A stretch of DNA of 64,000 nt from Pelobates cultripes (GCA_933207985.1 OW240914.1:285131751-285195750); one strand, 5' to 3'. Numbered from the stretch's first letter, positions 1 to 10,243 are shown. Numbers and translations are program-made. The notes: a model not told the origin generated them from the letters alone.

Positions 1-1433
1 TCTCCCAGTATTGTACTCATTTACATTTTCTTCCAGTCAAGCAAGGCCAATGAATGCTGTTCAACATAACTATTGAAAATAGTGAGTCACAGTACTGATT
101 AATATAAATTAAAAGTGATGAAAGGTGGGGCAGGTAGATGTTTCCCAAACTGTCTAAGATAAAGAAAAATAATGTAATTAAAGTAGTATTGTTCTCTGCT
201 TGACTGCATCAACATTTATGTGCTAATTTAACCTGGGCAAGAGAACACACCTTGGGAAGGTGAAAATGTTTAAACTTTTTGGTATTGTTTTTTATTTTAT
301 TTTCATAGAACAAGTAGCATAATATGAGCCACAGTAAAAGGGCTGGTATTTATGCAACATGCTGCTCGCATTTTATGCATATATATAGAATTACTTAGGG
401 TATTTGCTTGATGGAGATGTCACATTAAATTGAGTTATAAGTGCAAGCTGTGTTGTAGTTACTCATGTGGACCACCTTCATTTCCTCTGAAGCCTACAGA
501 GTTAAGTATAGTAGTCCATTTGGTGTTGTGTGAGCTATATGCAGCCTTGAGCGTTTTTTACTGAATTACTGCTCCGAGTTCAAGCGCCAACAGTTTGCAA
601 CTTCTTGCTGTGTGAATCTCTATAGAAAAGTAGGGGCAACATTCCATTAAAGATCGAAAATGTCACTCCCTTTAGTACATACTCCCTGCGAAGGATTTAT
701 TCTGAAAACAAGTGGAGTATGTGCATGTGTATATTTCAACTTACCATCCCTGATCCAGCCCTTCTAAACCCATCCTGACCTTTCCTGGGTACTTCTGCCC
801 ATTCTCCACCCAGTCATACCCACTCCCCTTTGTGTCCTGCCCATTATAAGGTATGAGCATGTGGAAGGTATGACTTTAAACTAATGTTCCCAGTTAATGT
901 ATAATGCCCAAGTCTACATATCTAACATGAACCAGTTTGGCTAAGCCTACACCTGTTGGTTACAACTGATGGCTACCTGCTCCCCCTGTGTCTGGACTCT
1001 ATTTTCTCTTCCAATCACATGTTCTCCTTGAAGATTTGTGAAAATAAATGTAAACTAACCATGCTTTCATTCACTGACGGTTCTCTGTCGTATACCTAAG
1101 AGCTTCTACCAATGCCAGGGGTCACTGAGTGAGCAGCAAGTACCTTTTGTGCCTTACTATTACACAGAGGTTATACTCTCCGACATGGATTTTTCTCTTT
1201 ATTTCTATCTCTGAATTTGTATAAATGTCACTGCTTTCATCTTGTTTCCTTTAACTCACATGTCTTAATCCAAGAACCATATTTAGTAAGTGGTGCTTCT
1301 TAAACCGAACCTATTTATTTGACTTTTGGATACTGTCATTAGCAGATGGGTACCTTGTGTGACAGCAACACCTAGTAAATATGGCCTTTATCCTTTGCTT
1401 TTTTCTGTCTTTTTTCTTCCTCTTTCCTCTCAG
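1..1433 (+). other. ABLIM3: Intronic sequence upstream of the first visible ABLIM3 exon
   Basis: No exon or recognisable transposon was seen here. The segment ends in a long pyrimidine tract and a CAG acceptor at 1431-1433, so it is read as the 3' part of an ABLIM3 intron. The exons for the four LIM domains of the family must lie further upstream, outside the window. Confidence 0.6.
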
Positions 1434-1589
1434 GCTAAGGTTAACAATGAAATTCTAAATTACAAGGACTTAGCAGCTCTCCCTAAGATTAAAGCAATCT
1501 ACGCAGTGCAACGCCCTGACCTCATTTCTTATGAACCTTACGGTAGATACACTTCAGAGGAAATGCTGGAGAGATACAGCTATGGGGAG
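1434..1589 (+). CDS. ABLIM3: ABLIM3 exon (NEILNYKDLAALPKIKAIY segment)
   Basis: This exon is 156 nt long (52 codons, phase 0 at both ends). It encodes AKVNNEILNYKDLAALPKIK, then AIYAVQRPDLISYEPYGRY and TSEEMLERYSYGE. The acceptor is a strong pyrimidine tract plus CAG at 1431-1433, and the donor is GTAAAA at 1590. This conserved block follows the LIM region in abLIM proteins; VQRPDLISYEP and MLER favour the ABLIM3 paralog. An upstream in-frame ATG reading into the exon is intronic and is not taken as a start. Confidence 0.93.
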
Positions 1590-1731
1590 GTAAAAACTCA
1601 TTACATATCTGACCGATATTAAACCACAAAGCACTCAAATAAATCTCTAGAACTCTCTGGTTTATGTTGTTGTTTTATACAATGCATTGCTCAACCAAAT
1701 GTTCTTTATTGAATGTTTTGTATTATCACTG

Positions 1732-1797
<66 letters not shown>
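1590..1797 (+). other. ABLIM3: ABLIM3 intron start with poly-A and (TA)n tract
   Basis: This is a short unique intron start, followed by an A run (1731-1748) and an uninterrupted (TA)n tract to about 1794. The tract abuts the outer (3') end of the left Penelope-like copy, suggesting the element lies at or created a TA microsatellite. Confidence 0.6.
1748..1794. repeat. (TA)n microsatellite
   Basis: This is an uninterrupted TA dinucleotide tract after a poly-A run, flanking the left outer end of the PLE palindrome. Confidence 0.95.
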
Positions 1798-1800
<3 letters not shown>

Positions 1801-1940
1801 ACAATTTCTGGCACTCTTCCCAAATAATAATACATACCAGGTGCTTCTCTGTGCAAAATACTATAAACAAAGCAAAAAATGAGAGCACTCCATGGATTTG
1901 GTAAATCAAATTACTGTATTCAAATAGCACACAAAAAAAT

Positions 1941-1976
1941 CGACGTTTCGACCGTCTAGCGGTCTTTATCAAGATG
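1941..1976 (-). ncRNA. Hammerhead-ribozyme-like motif of the PLE (left arm)
   Basis: On the minus strand the motif reads ATC, TTGATAA, a stem GACCG-loop-CGGTC, then GAAAC and GTCGAT. The order matches a hammerhead core: stem I ATC/GAT, a box like CTGATGA, stem II, GAAA, a minimal stem III, and a cleavable C. PLEs are known to carry minimal hammerheads. The box differs from the consensus at two positions, so activity is doubtful. Confidence 0.4.
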
Positions 1977-2939
1977 CTGTCATATACAAAAACCTCAAAT
2001 ATATACATAAACGCTTGTTAAACTTACCCAATCACCAAGTGCTCCCTGTGTGTCCAATCTGCCATATGAGTGAAGCCGCAAATTGTGGATCGTTATGTTA
2101 ATTGCCGTAAAGTGACGTGTGGTGAAATCACCATGTGTTGCCTAGAGACGGCACAGCTGTTTAAAAACCAAATGTCGGCAGAGATTTAAAATCAATACGG
2201 AGGATAAATAAAATTATATGTTGCATATGTGTTTTCATAAATGTCTAAGCAACTGCCTAACTGATCGTAGGATACTAGAGTGAGCCAGGAATGGCTAGAA
2301 ACGATTGCTCATATAGGGACTCAGTTAGAAAGACTGGTGTATTGGTAACTGTGGACCTGTGTAGCCTAATAGAGCTAACTCAAATACTACCTAACTCCTT
2401 ATTAAATTGAAAACCCTAGCTGGGAAAGCCATGTGTGTTGCCAAATCACAAACCTAAACAATAAGAACAGGCATCAATTACAGAAAACAGGCTGGCTTAG
2501 CATAATGTGAGTTGTCAGTATATAACAGAGAGTGTGTGTGATGTTGACCCTTTATCTACTGGGGTCCATTTATAGTGTAGAGTGATCAGCATGTGTGTGA
2601 TGAAATAAATAAACACAGGGAATATTAAATGGTGAGTGACAAATCAGTATGTGTGAATTCCAAACTAGTAAAAAATAAAGCAAGAATGAGAAAATCCTGT
2701 ACTAAATCAATCTACGGTATGTATGTGAAACACTGTAGAAAAGAGTGTGTGTGTGCTACTAAGATCATTCTCCGGTGTGTGTGTGAAATGATGTAGTAAA
2801 AAATGTGAGTATACTGCCTGACCTCTAGAAATGAGAAAATCAATGAAAAGTGAAAAAGACTGTGCAGCTGAAACATGCACTAAAAGTGTAATGAGCCCTC
2901 GTGAATAATGAGAATGCACTGTCAGAAAGGTAAGAATGC

Positions 2940-3120
2940 AATAAAAAAAATAAATAAATAAATAAATAAGTAAATAAATAAAATGAAATAAAAAATATAT
3001 ACAAAATACAATGAAATAAAAATAAATATAAAAATAAATAAAAAATATAATAAAAATAAAAATAAAAATAACAAAAAATAAAAATAGTAAAAATAAACAA
3101 TAATGAGAAAAAAAACAATA
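2940..3120. repeat. AT-rich (TAAAA/TAAA)n tract within the left PLE arm
   Basis: This is a low-complexity A-rich repeat block. Its mirror copy lies at about 6897-7085 in the right arm. Open frames of Phe, Tyr and Leu across it are compositional artefacts. Confidence 0.85.
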
Positions 3121-3458
3121 AAAAATGTGACAGTGATCCTACTAACTATATGCCAGTGCAGCCTCCAAGATCGGCATGCTAGGTAATGGAAAAAAGAAAA
3201 ATTAGGTAAAAGGAGAGAGGGTCCTACTATAAGAACCTTATGTCACTGGGTATTTATCAAAAAGCCAAAAGTGCCTAGATGTATGTACTATCCCCAATCA
3301 CCAATTGGAAGTCCACAACCCTTTCTTGCAGCTCTGTATTGTAACTCCCACCGGCAGGAAATCAGATGGAAATAATTCACAATGTCCTCTTTATTATGGG
3401 ATGGTCATTAAATCCTGAGTCAAAATCTCGCATCCAAGTCATTTACTGCTCAGCGATA

Positions 3459-5213
3459 TCAACGGATATCCAAAAAACAACTAAATGAGTTGTATTCGTT
3501 TAATCCTTTCGGTTGGACCGTATCCAGATGTGTGATCCAAAAGGTTTCCCTTTGTAAAAGTAACTTTGATCTGTCGCCTCCTCTTGTGAGCGGTGGGATG
3601 TGGTCTATCATAATGAACTTAAGCGTGGGTAAATGGTGTTGGAAATCTAGGAAGTGTTTTGCCACAGGTTTATCAGTCTTCCCATCCCGGTACGCCGTCA
3701 TGATTCCTGATCTGTGACCACGAATACGGTCCCTTACTGTAAGGTCTGTTTTACCCACATAATATTTCCCACATGGGCATGAAATGAGGTATACTACATG
3801 GTCACTCATGCAGGTTAGTCGATGTTTGATCTGGATTCTTTTGCCTGTGTGGGGATGTGCAAAGGAAGAGCCTGTCAGCATGTGTCCACAGGTGACGCAA
3901 CCTGAATACTTGAAACAGCCTTTCTTGGTATGCAATGTTCGTGTATTATATTGGCTCGGTATATCTGTTTTTACTAAAATGTCCTTCAAGTTTCTGTTGC
4001 GTGAATATGCGACCCTTGGTTTCTGTAAAAAAACCGGATTAAGTGTTCTGTCGCTGGATAAGATGTCCCATCTACCTTTAATCCTGTGGGAAAATCTCTG
4101 GCTCTCCGTGTGGTATGATAAAGGGATCGTAATTCTGGGCAGATTTTGAAGTTGTTTAGTAGATATGCCCCTGTATATATTTTCTGCTTTTATTTGACAT
4201 TCTTGGAGCACTTTATATGTGTATCCTCGTTCCACAAAGGATCTGGTCATGTCCTCTAGTTGAGTTTTACATGTGCTTTCCTCCGAGTTATTCCTGTACA
4301 CTCTTAAGTATTGCGAAATAGGTAAAGACTCCTTTAGGGCTTTGGGATGAGCGCTGTTGGCGTGTAGCAGCGTGTTGCGGTCTGAGGGTTTTCTAAATAA
4401 TCGATGTCCAATGTTTCGATCCTTCCGGAATATCTCCACATCCAAGAATTGGATTTTATCTGGGCTGTACGTCAAAGTAAATTTAATGGTGGAGTTTAAA
4501 TTGTTCAGTTCTTCAATCATCTTCTCCAATTCTGTTGCCGTGCCTTGCCATAAAATAAAGATGTCGTCCACAAACCTGTGATACTGTATCAAATGTTCCT
4601 TATATGTGGACAGAATGTGTCTGCTCTCATATGCATACATAAAACTATTCGCATATGTTGGAGCTATTGCCGATCCCATCGCAGTTCCCATCTCTTGAAT
4701 GTAGAAATTCTTTTCAAAACGAAAATAATTGTTTGTCAATGTAAGTTGTAATCCTTCTAACAAAAATTCAATGGGGGGACCTTCATAGACATCTGATTGT
4801 AATAGCAGTGTTCGCATCGCATCCATCCCCATATTGTGAGGAATCACCGTGTACAAATTTTTTACATCTGCCGTGGCGAAGATGTACTGTGTGTCGTTTA
4901 ATTCACAGTTGGTGATTTTATTAAGGAAGTCTTGGGTATCCCTTAGGCATGTGGATAATCTGGAGACTGTGGACTTACAATAAAAATCCACGTATTTAGC
5001 TATCGGTTCCAATAAACCTCCTCGAGCGGATACAATTGGTCTCCCAGGTGGTTTCTTTGCGTCCTTGTGTATCTTAGGGAGTGTGTAAAAGATCGGAATT
5101 TTCGGATGTGTATTGAGCAAATATTCCGCTGTGCTGTGATCCAGCCAATTTGCTGCTGTTCCCAATGTTATCCACTCCTGTATTTTGGATGGGGATGGAT
5201 GCGATGCGAACAC
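3459..5213 (-). CDS. PLE reverse transcriptase plus GIY-YIG endonuclease, 5'-truncated (left copy)
   Basis: This is an open frame of 584 codons on the minus strand; numbering counts from a GTG. The first nine or so residues are antisense read-through of the right arm, so the real element sequence begins near KIQEWITLG. In order it has a PLE RT block FYTLPKIHK (42-50), GRPIVSA (58-63), motif A ATADVKNLYTVIPH (Asp 116), motif B MGTAMGSAIAP (175-185), and motif C RFVDDIFILW (VDD 215-217). These are followed by a Cys-rich spot (GCVTCGH) and a GIY-YIG domain (VYLIS..CGKYYVGKT, an Arg pair, KHF, and Glu in QRETFW). The reverse transcriptase copies RNA primed at a nick made by the GIY-YIG nuclease. 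Full PLE proteins are longer, so the N-terminus is missing and no own ATG or promoter is evident. The catalytic residues look intact. Confidence 0.9.
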   Translation of the reverse strand: MFASHPSPSKIQEWITLGTAANWLDHSTAEYLLNTHPKIPIFYTLPKIHKDAKKPPGRPIVSARGGLLEPIAKYVDFYCKSTVSRLSTCLRDTQDFLNKITNCELNDTQYIFATADVKNLYTVIPHNMGMDAMRTLLLQSDVYEGPPIEFLLEGLQLTLTNNYFRFEKNFYIQEMGTAMGSAIAPTYANSFMYAYESRHILSTYKEHLIQYHRFVDDIFILWQGTATELEKMIEELNNLNSTIKFTLTYSPDKIQFLDVEIFRKDRNIGHRLFRKPSDRNTLLHANSAHPKALKESLPISQYLRVYRNNSEESTCKTQLEDMTRSFVERGYTYKVLQECQIKAENIYRGISTKQLQNLPRITIPLSYHTESQRFSHRIKGRWDILSSDRTLNPVFLQKPRVAYSRNRNLKDILVKTDIPSQYNTRTLHTKKGCFKYSGCVTCGHMLTGSSFAHPHTGKRIQIKHRLTCMSDHVVYLISCPCGKYYVGKTDLTVRDRIRGHRSGIMTAYRDGKTDKPVAKHFLDFQHHLPTLKFIMIDHIPPLTRGGDRSKLLLQRETFWITHLDTVQPKGLNEYNSFSCFLDIR

Positions 5214-6562
5214 TGCTATTACAATCAGATGTCTATGAAGGTCCCCCCATTGAATTTTTGTTAGAAGGATTACAACTTACATTGACAAACAATTATTTTC
5301 GTTTTGAAAAGAATTTCTACATTCAAGAGATGGGAACTGCGATGGGATCGGCAATAGCTCCAACATATGCGAATAGTTTTATGTATGCATATGAGAGCAG
5401 ACACATTCTGTCCACATATAAGGAACATTTGATACAGTATCACAGGTTTGTGGACGACATCTTTATTTTATGGCAAGGCACGGCAATAGAATTGGAGAAG
5501 ATGATTGAAGAACTGAACAATTTAAACTCCACCATTAAATTTACTTTGACGTACAGCCCAGATAAAATCCAATTCTTGGATGTGGAGATATTCCGGAAGG
5601 ATCGAAACATTGGACATCGATTATTTAGAAAACCCTCAGACCGCAACACGCTGCTACACGCCAACAGCGCTCATCCCAAAGCCCTAAAGGAGTCTTTACC
5701 TATTTCGCAATACTTAAGAGTGTACAGGAATAACTCGGAGGAAAGCACATGTAAAACTCAACTAGAGGACATGACCAGATCCTTTGTGGAACGAGGATAC
5801 ACATATAAAGTGCTCCAAGAATGTCAAATAAAAGCAGAAAATATATACAGGGGCATATCTACTAAACAACTTCAAAATCTGCCCAGAATTACGATCCCTT
5901 TATCATACCACACGGAGAGCCAGAGATTTTCCCACAGGATTAAAGGTAGATGGGACATCTTATCCAGCGACAGAACACTTAATCCGGTTTTTTTACAGAA
6001 ACCAAGGGTCGCATATTCACGCAACAGAAACTTGAAGGACATTTTAGTAAAAACAGATATACCGAGCCAATATAATACACGAACATTGCATACCAAGAAA
6101 GGCTGTTTCAAGTGTTCAGGTTGCGTCACCTGTGGACACATGCTGACAGGCTCTTCCTTTGCACATCCCCACACAGGCAAAAGAATCCAGATCAAACATC
6201 GACTAACCTGCATGAGTGACCATGTAGTATACCTCATTTCATGCCCATGTGGGAAATATTATGTGGGTAAAACAGACCTTACAGTAAGGGACCGTATTCG
6301 TGGTCACAGATCAGGAATCATGACGGCGTACCGGGATGGGAAGACTGATAAACCTGTGGCAAAACACTTCCTAGATTTCCAACACCATTTACCCACGCTT
6401 AAGTTCATTATGATAGACCACATCCCACCGCTCACAAGAGGAGGCGACAGATCAAAGTTACTTTTACAAAGGGAAACCTTTTGGATCACACATCTGGATA
6501 CGGTCCAACCGAAAGGATTAAACGAATACAACTCATTTAGTTGTTTTTTGGATATCCGTTGA
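5150..6562 (+). CDS. PLE RT (lacking motif A) plus GIY-YIG endonuclease, chimeric N-terminus (right copy)
   Basis: This is a 470-codon open frame. About the first 14 residues come from antisense of the left copy across the junction; homology starts at GMDAMRTLLLQS. Motif B MGTAMGSAIAP (61-71), motif C VDD (101-103), the Cys-rich GCVTCGH (324-330) and the GIY-YIG region (about 358-460: VYLIS, YYVGKT 370-375, H406, E442) are all present. RT motif A with its first catalytic Asp is absent because of the truncation, so the polymerase should be inactive even if expressed. The GIY-YIG domain looks complete. It differs from the left copy at two shared positions that I could find (I113 versus Thr; C322 versus Tyr). 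Confidence 0.9.
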   Translation: MLLFPMLSTPVFWMGMDAMRTLLLQSDVYEGPPIEFLLEGLQLTLTNNYFRFEKNFYIQEMGTAMGSAIAPTYANSFMYAYESRHILSTYKEHLIQYHRFVDDIFILWQGTAIELEKMIEELNNLNSTIKFTLTYSPDKIQFLDVEIFRKDRNIGHRLFRKPSDRNTLLHANSAHPKALKESLPISQYLRVYRNNSEESTCKTQLEDMTRSFVERGYTYKVLQECQIKAENIYRGISTKQLQNLPRITIPLSYHTESQRFSHRIKGRWDILSSDRTLNPVFLQKPRVAYSRNRNLKDILVKTDIPSQYNTRTLHTKKGCFKCSGCVTCGHMLTGSSFAHPHTGKRIQIKHRLTCMSDHVVYLISCPCGKYYVGKTDLTVRDRIRGHRSGIMTAYRDGKTDKPVAKHFLDFQHHLPTLKFIMIDHIPPLTRGGDRSKLLLQRETFWITHLDTVQPKGLNEYNSFSCFLDIR

Positions 6563-8044
6563 TATCGCTGAGCAGTAAATGACTTGGATGCGAGATTTTG
6601 ACTCAGGATTTAATGACCATCCCATAATAAAGAGGACATTGTGAATTATTTCCATCTGATTTCCTGCCGGTGGGAGTTACAATACAGAGCTGCAAGAAAG
6701 GGTTGTGGACTTCCAATTGGTGATTGGGGATAGTACATACATCTAGGCACTTTTGGCTTTTTGATAAATACCCAGTGACATAAGGTTCTTATAGTAGGAC
6801 CCTCTCTCCTTTTACCTAATTTTTCTTTTTTCCATTACCTAGCATGCCGATCTTGGAGGCTGCACTGGCATATAGTTAGTAGGATCACTGTCACATTTTT
6901 TATTGTTTTTTTTCTCATTATTGTTTATTTTTACTATTTTTATTTTTTGTTATTTTTATTTTTATTTTTATTATATTTTTTATTTATTTTTATATTTATT
7001 TTTATTTCATTGTATTTTGTATATATTTTTTATTTCATTTTATTTATTTACTTATTTATTTATTTATTTATTTTTTTATTGCATTCTTACCTTTCTGACA
7101 GTGCATTCTCATTATTCACGAGGGCTCATTACACTTTTAGTGCATGTTTCAGCTGCACAGTCTTTTTCACTTTTCATTGATTTTCTCATTTCTAGAGGTC
7201 AGGCAGTATACTCACATTTTTTACTACATCATTTCACACACACACCGGAGAATGATCTTAGTAGCACACACACACTCTTTTCTACAGTGTTTCACATACA
7301 TACCGTAGATTGATTTAGTACAGGATTTTCTCATTCTTGCTTTATTTTTTACTAGTTTGGAATTCACACATACTGATTTGTCACTCACCATTTAATATTC
7401 CCTGTGTTTATTTATTTCATCACACACATGCTGATCACTCTACACTATAAATGGACCCCAGTAGATAAAGGGTCAACATCACACACACTCTCTGTTATAT
7501 ACTGACAACTCACATTATGCTAAGCCAGCCTGTTTTCTGTAATTGATGCCTGTTCTTATTGTTTAGGTTTGTGATTTGGCAACACACATGGCTTTCCCAG
7601 CTAGGGTTTTCAATTTAATAAGGAGTTAGGTAGTATTTGAGTTAGCTCTATTAGGCTACACAGGTCCACAGTTACCAATACACCAGTCTTTCTAACTGAG
7701 TCCCTATATGAGCAATCGTTTCTAGCCATTCCTGGCTCACTCTAGTATCCTACGATCAGTTAGGCAGTTGCTTAGACATTTATGAAAACACATATGCAAC
7801 ATATAATTTTATTTATCCTCCGTATTGATTTTAAATCTCTGCCGACATTTGGTTTTTAAACAGCTGTGCCGTCTCTAGGCAACACATGGTGATTTCACCA
7901 CACGTCACTTTACGGCAATTAACATAACGATCCACAATTTGCGGCTTCACTCATATGGCAGATTGGACACACAGGGAGCACTTGGTGATTGGGTAAGTTT
8001 AACAAGCGTTTATGTATATATTTGAGGTTTTTGTATATGACAGC

Positions 8045-8080
8045 ATCTTGATAAAGACTGCTAGACGGTCGAAACGTCGA
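8045..8080 (+). ncRNA. Hammerhead-ribozyme-like motif of the PLE (right arm)
   Basis: This is the mirror copy of the left-arm motif with one change in stem II (GACTG against CGGTC gives a G-T wobble). It lies about 75 bp inside the outer end of the element. It has the same deviating core box (TTGATAA) and the same GAAAC. Confidence 0.4.
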
Positions 8081-8154
8081 TTTTTTTGTGTGCTATTTGA
8101 ATACAGTAATTTGATTTACCAAATCCATGGAGTGCTCTCATTTTTTGCTTTGTT

Positions 8155-8177
8155 TATATATATATATATATATATAT
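8155..8177. repeat. (TA)n microsatellite
   Basis: This TA tract immediately follows the right outer end of the PLE palindrome, matching the tract at the left end. Confidence 0.9.
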
Positions 8178-9568
8178 CTAAAATGAAAGGCAAACGTGTG
8201 TGGTCTTTATTAATCAGTGGCATATAAGTACAAGTCACTGTTTCATTTAATACCAGATCTAGAGAATTTGCTTGTTCACAGATTTGTTTCGTGATTTTTT
8301 TTTAATTTAGATTGCCAGTTGCTCGTTTGTTTTTTTTTATTGCTATTATTATTCGTTTTTATCGAGCATGGTTAAAAATGTTTAACAAACATTGCAAACA
8401 TTTTTACAATATAAAATATTAGGACTAGCTGAGATCTAATAAGGTTCTTAGGGGAGAACAAGAAATAGGCTGTAAAAAAACAACCAAACCGGGCGGGAGT
8501 CTCTCTTCCTGGCCAACAATATGGTAACGTGTGGAAGTTGGGCCTCAGTGACAAAAAAGCAATGTGCAAAAGAAAAAGAGAAAACAATCCAATAGTGTAG
8601 TATAGCCAAATGTGCAGATAAGATAAAAGCAATAGGTCTGTTTACAGATTCCAGATCTGGATTCTACCTCTGGTATCTGTGTGCCTATTGATAGTATATT
8701 ATCTGCACATGTGGCCAGAATGCACCATTTGGTTATTTTTTCGTTTCTCTTTTGCATATTGGTTGTTGGACTCTGAGGCACAACTCTTGCAAATTACCAA
8801 AATGTTTACCGTAATATTGACATAATTATATACTCGTACTGACGGTTAAAGGGCTCTGTATTTGCAAACTTACAAATGGGTAGGAGGTGGGTGTGATAGA
8901 GAGAGAAGGTAATAGAGATAATTGCATGAAGCCTTTGTGTCATTTAAAGTAGTTTAAACTCTTTAATTCCATGTTTTGTGTGTGAGATAGAGGGAGGGAC
9001 GGACGGATGGATTGATGAGTGGATGAATGGTAGATTTGCTACTTATCTGACTGTATTACATAAGCACTATAGCAGTGCTGGTTATGTTATTTTTTTGGCA
9101 CTGCAGATATTTGTGAGCTACACGTTACCTAGTACCTAGCTAGCCTAACAAACTTTGCATTTCTGCTTTAGTTCTTTTAACCAATAAAAATCAGTTAGTT
9201 GTATTGCTCACCACTTAACAATGCGATGTCCTCCACTTGCTGCATTCACTGTCACACACTACTTGTGCCTCATTTTCTAATTGGATGACTAAGCATCAAA
9301 TTAAATGTATTTCCCAGGCACCTGCAGTCCCAAGGTTAACCGTCATTGGTACCCTGCATTCCACATGTCAATGTCTTTGTAGAAAAACAAGCAAACAATG
9401 CTGTGCTTCAGGAAGTTAAATTGTACTATGGGTCTGTTTCATTCTATTTCTTAATGATGTTGTATACACTCATTCCTGTAAGCTTGGTATTGTATTGATA
9501 AAGATATTTTATATGGGTTTTGTTTTATATTTGTTGCCAATATATTTCCTGTCCTGTTTTTATGGTAG
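8178..9568 (+). other. ABLIM3: ABLIM3 intron, no further feature seen
   Basis: This is AT-rich unique-looking intron between the PLE palindrome and the exon at 9569. I looked for a 30-nt exon encoding an SLGTLSPYSQ-like peptide, present in mammalian ABLIM3 as I remember it, and did not find one. Confidence 0.5.
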
Positions 9569-9698
9569 GATATTTATGAGGGAATGGACCTGCGACAGAG
9601 AAGGTCCTCGAGCCCAGGTTATATAGACTCTCCTCTCTACAGCCATCGAGATGTGTCCCTCACAATGCCTCGTTCCCCCCAACATTACTACATGTCAG
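9569..9698 (+). CDS. ABLIM3: ABLIM3 exon (DIYEGMDLRQRRSSSPGY segment)
   Basis: This exon is 130 nt long, phase 0 in and phase 1 out. It encodes DIYEGMDLRQRRSSSPGYID, then SPLYSHRDVSLTMPRSPQHY and YMS. The acceptor is TATGGTAG and the donor is GTAAGA at 9699. The Ser/Pro-rich sequence (SSSPGYIDSP, PRSPQHYY) is typical of the low-complexity linker between LIM domains and headpiece in this family, a region usually rich in phosphorylation sites. Confidence 0.92.
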
Positions 9699-10243
9699 GT
9701 AAGAGCGGACCCAATCATTCTTCTTTTAAATTATATTACAGTGAGTGCAGCAGTGACCCTCACTATTACCAGTTTCCTTTCTCATGAATGATCCAGTATC
9801 AGTGACTATATCTCTGGTAATGCAGTTTAACCATGGATTTTCCTGAAAATCACTTTAACTATGCTAGAGACTGGAAGGAATACAGTCTTGAGAAAAAGAA
9901 AAAAAAAGAATGTCTGTGTTTATCAACCAGATATTGATATAGTACTGATTGATGTATTGGACATGTACATTGTAAGGATGTACAGATGTATAATATGACA
10001 ATTAGTCAAATATTAAAGTAGACATGCCAACTGAAAAAAAAAAAAAAAGAACTTTACATTGGGCCAAAATCCACAAAACATGAAAAGTGTCCATATGTTG
10101 TGCTAATGTCTTTTAAGACACTATTTACCATATTGGCATTCATAGATCGCAATCTACCTGCTGTAAAATATCTTATGGTATGGTCACTTGGAGCACTAAG
10201 TCAGTCAAGTGAAATGCCACATTATAAGCACAAGAGTCTAGAA

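Larger units (their letters stand above)
1798..8157. mobile_element. Penelope-like element pair in head-to-head palindrome
   Basis: Two copies of the same PLE face outward from a centre near 5190. About 1864-4830 is the reverse complement of about 5189-8157. The minus copy also has about 360 bp of extra 5' coding sequence (4830-5190), which forms the unique centre. Both outer ends are element 3' ends bordered by (TA)n. Landmarks repeat in mirror order: the hammerhead-like motif, the flanking block containing GAGCACTCCATGGATTTGG, the AT-rich (TTTTA) tract, and the RT-endonuclease ORF. The minus copy runs about 66 bp further at its 3' end. Penelope elements are known to occur as partial tandem or inverted copies, so the arrangement fits the class. 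The near-identity of the arms is unusual. Confidence 0.9.

Noticed and set aside
1706..2008. Frames of 63-100 codons rich in IYIYIY
   Set aside because: They are translations of the (TA)n tract and of the PLE 3' end; no protein signature.
2840..3118. Phe/Tyr/Leu-rich frame and its mirror at 6903-7313
   Set aside because: It is low-complexity (TTTTA)n sequence in the PLE arms; membrane-like composition is an artefact.
3490..4581. Plus-strand frames opposite the left PLE ORF, repeated as minus frames at 5440-6531
   Set aside because: They are antisense shadows of the RT-endonuclease frame, mirrored by the palindrome.
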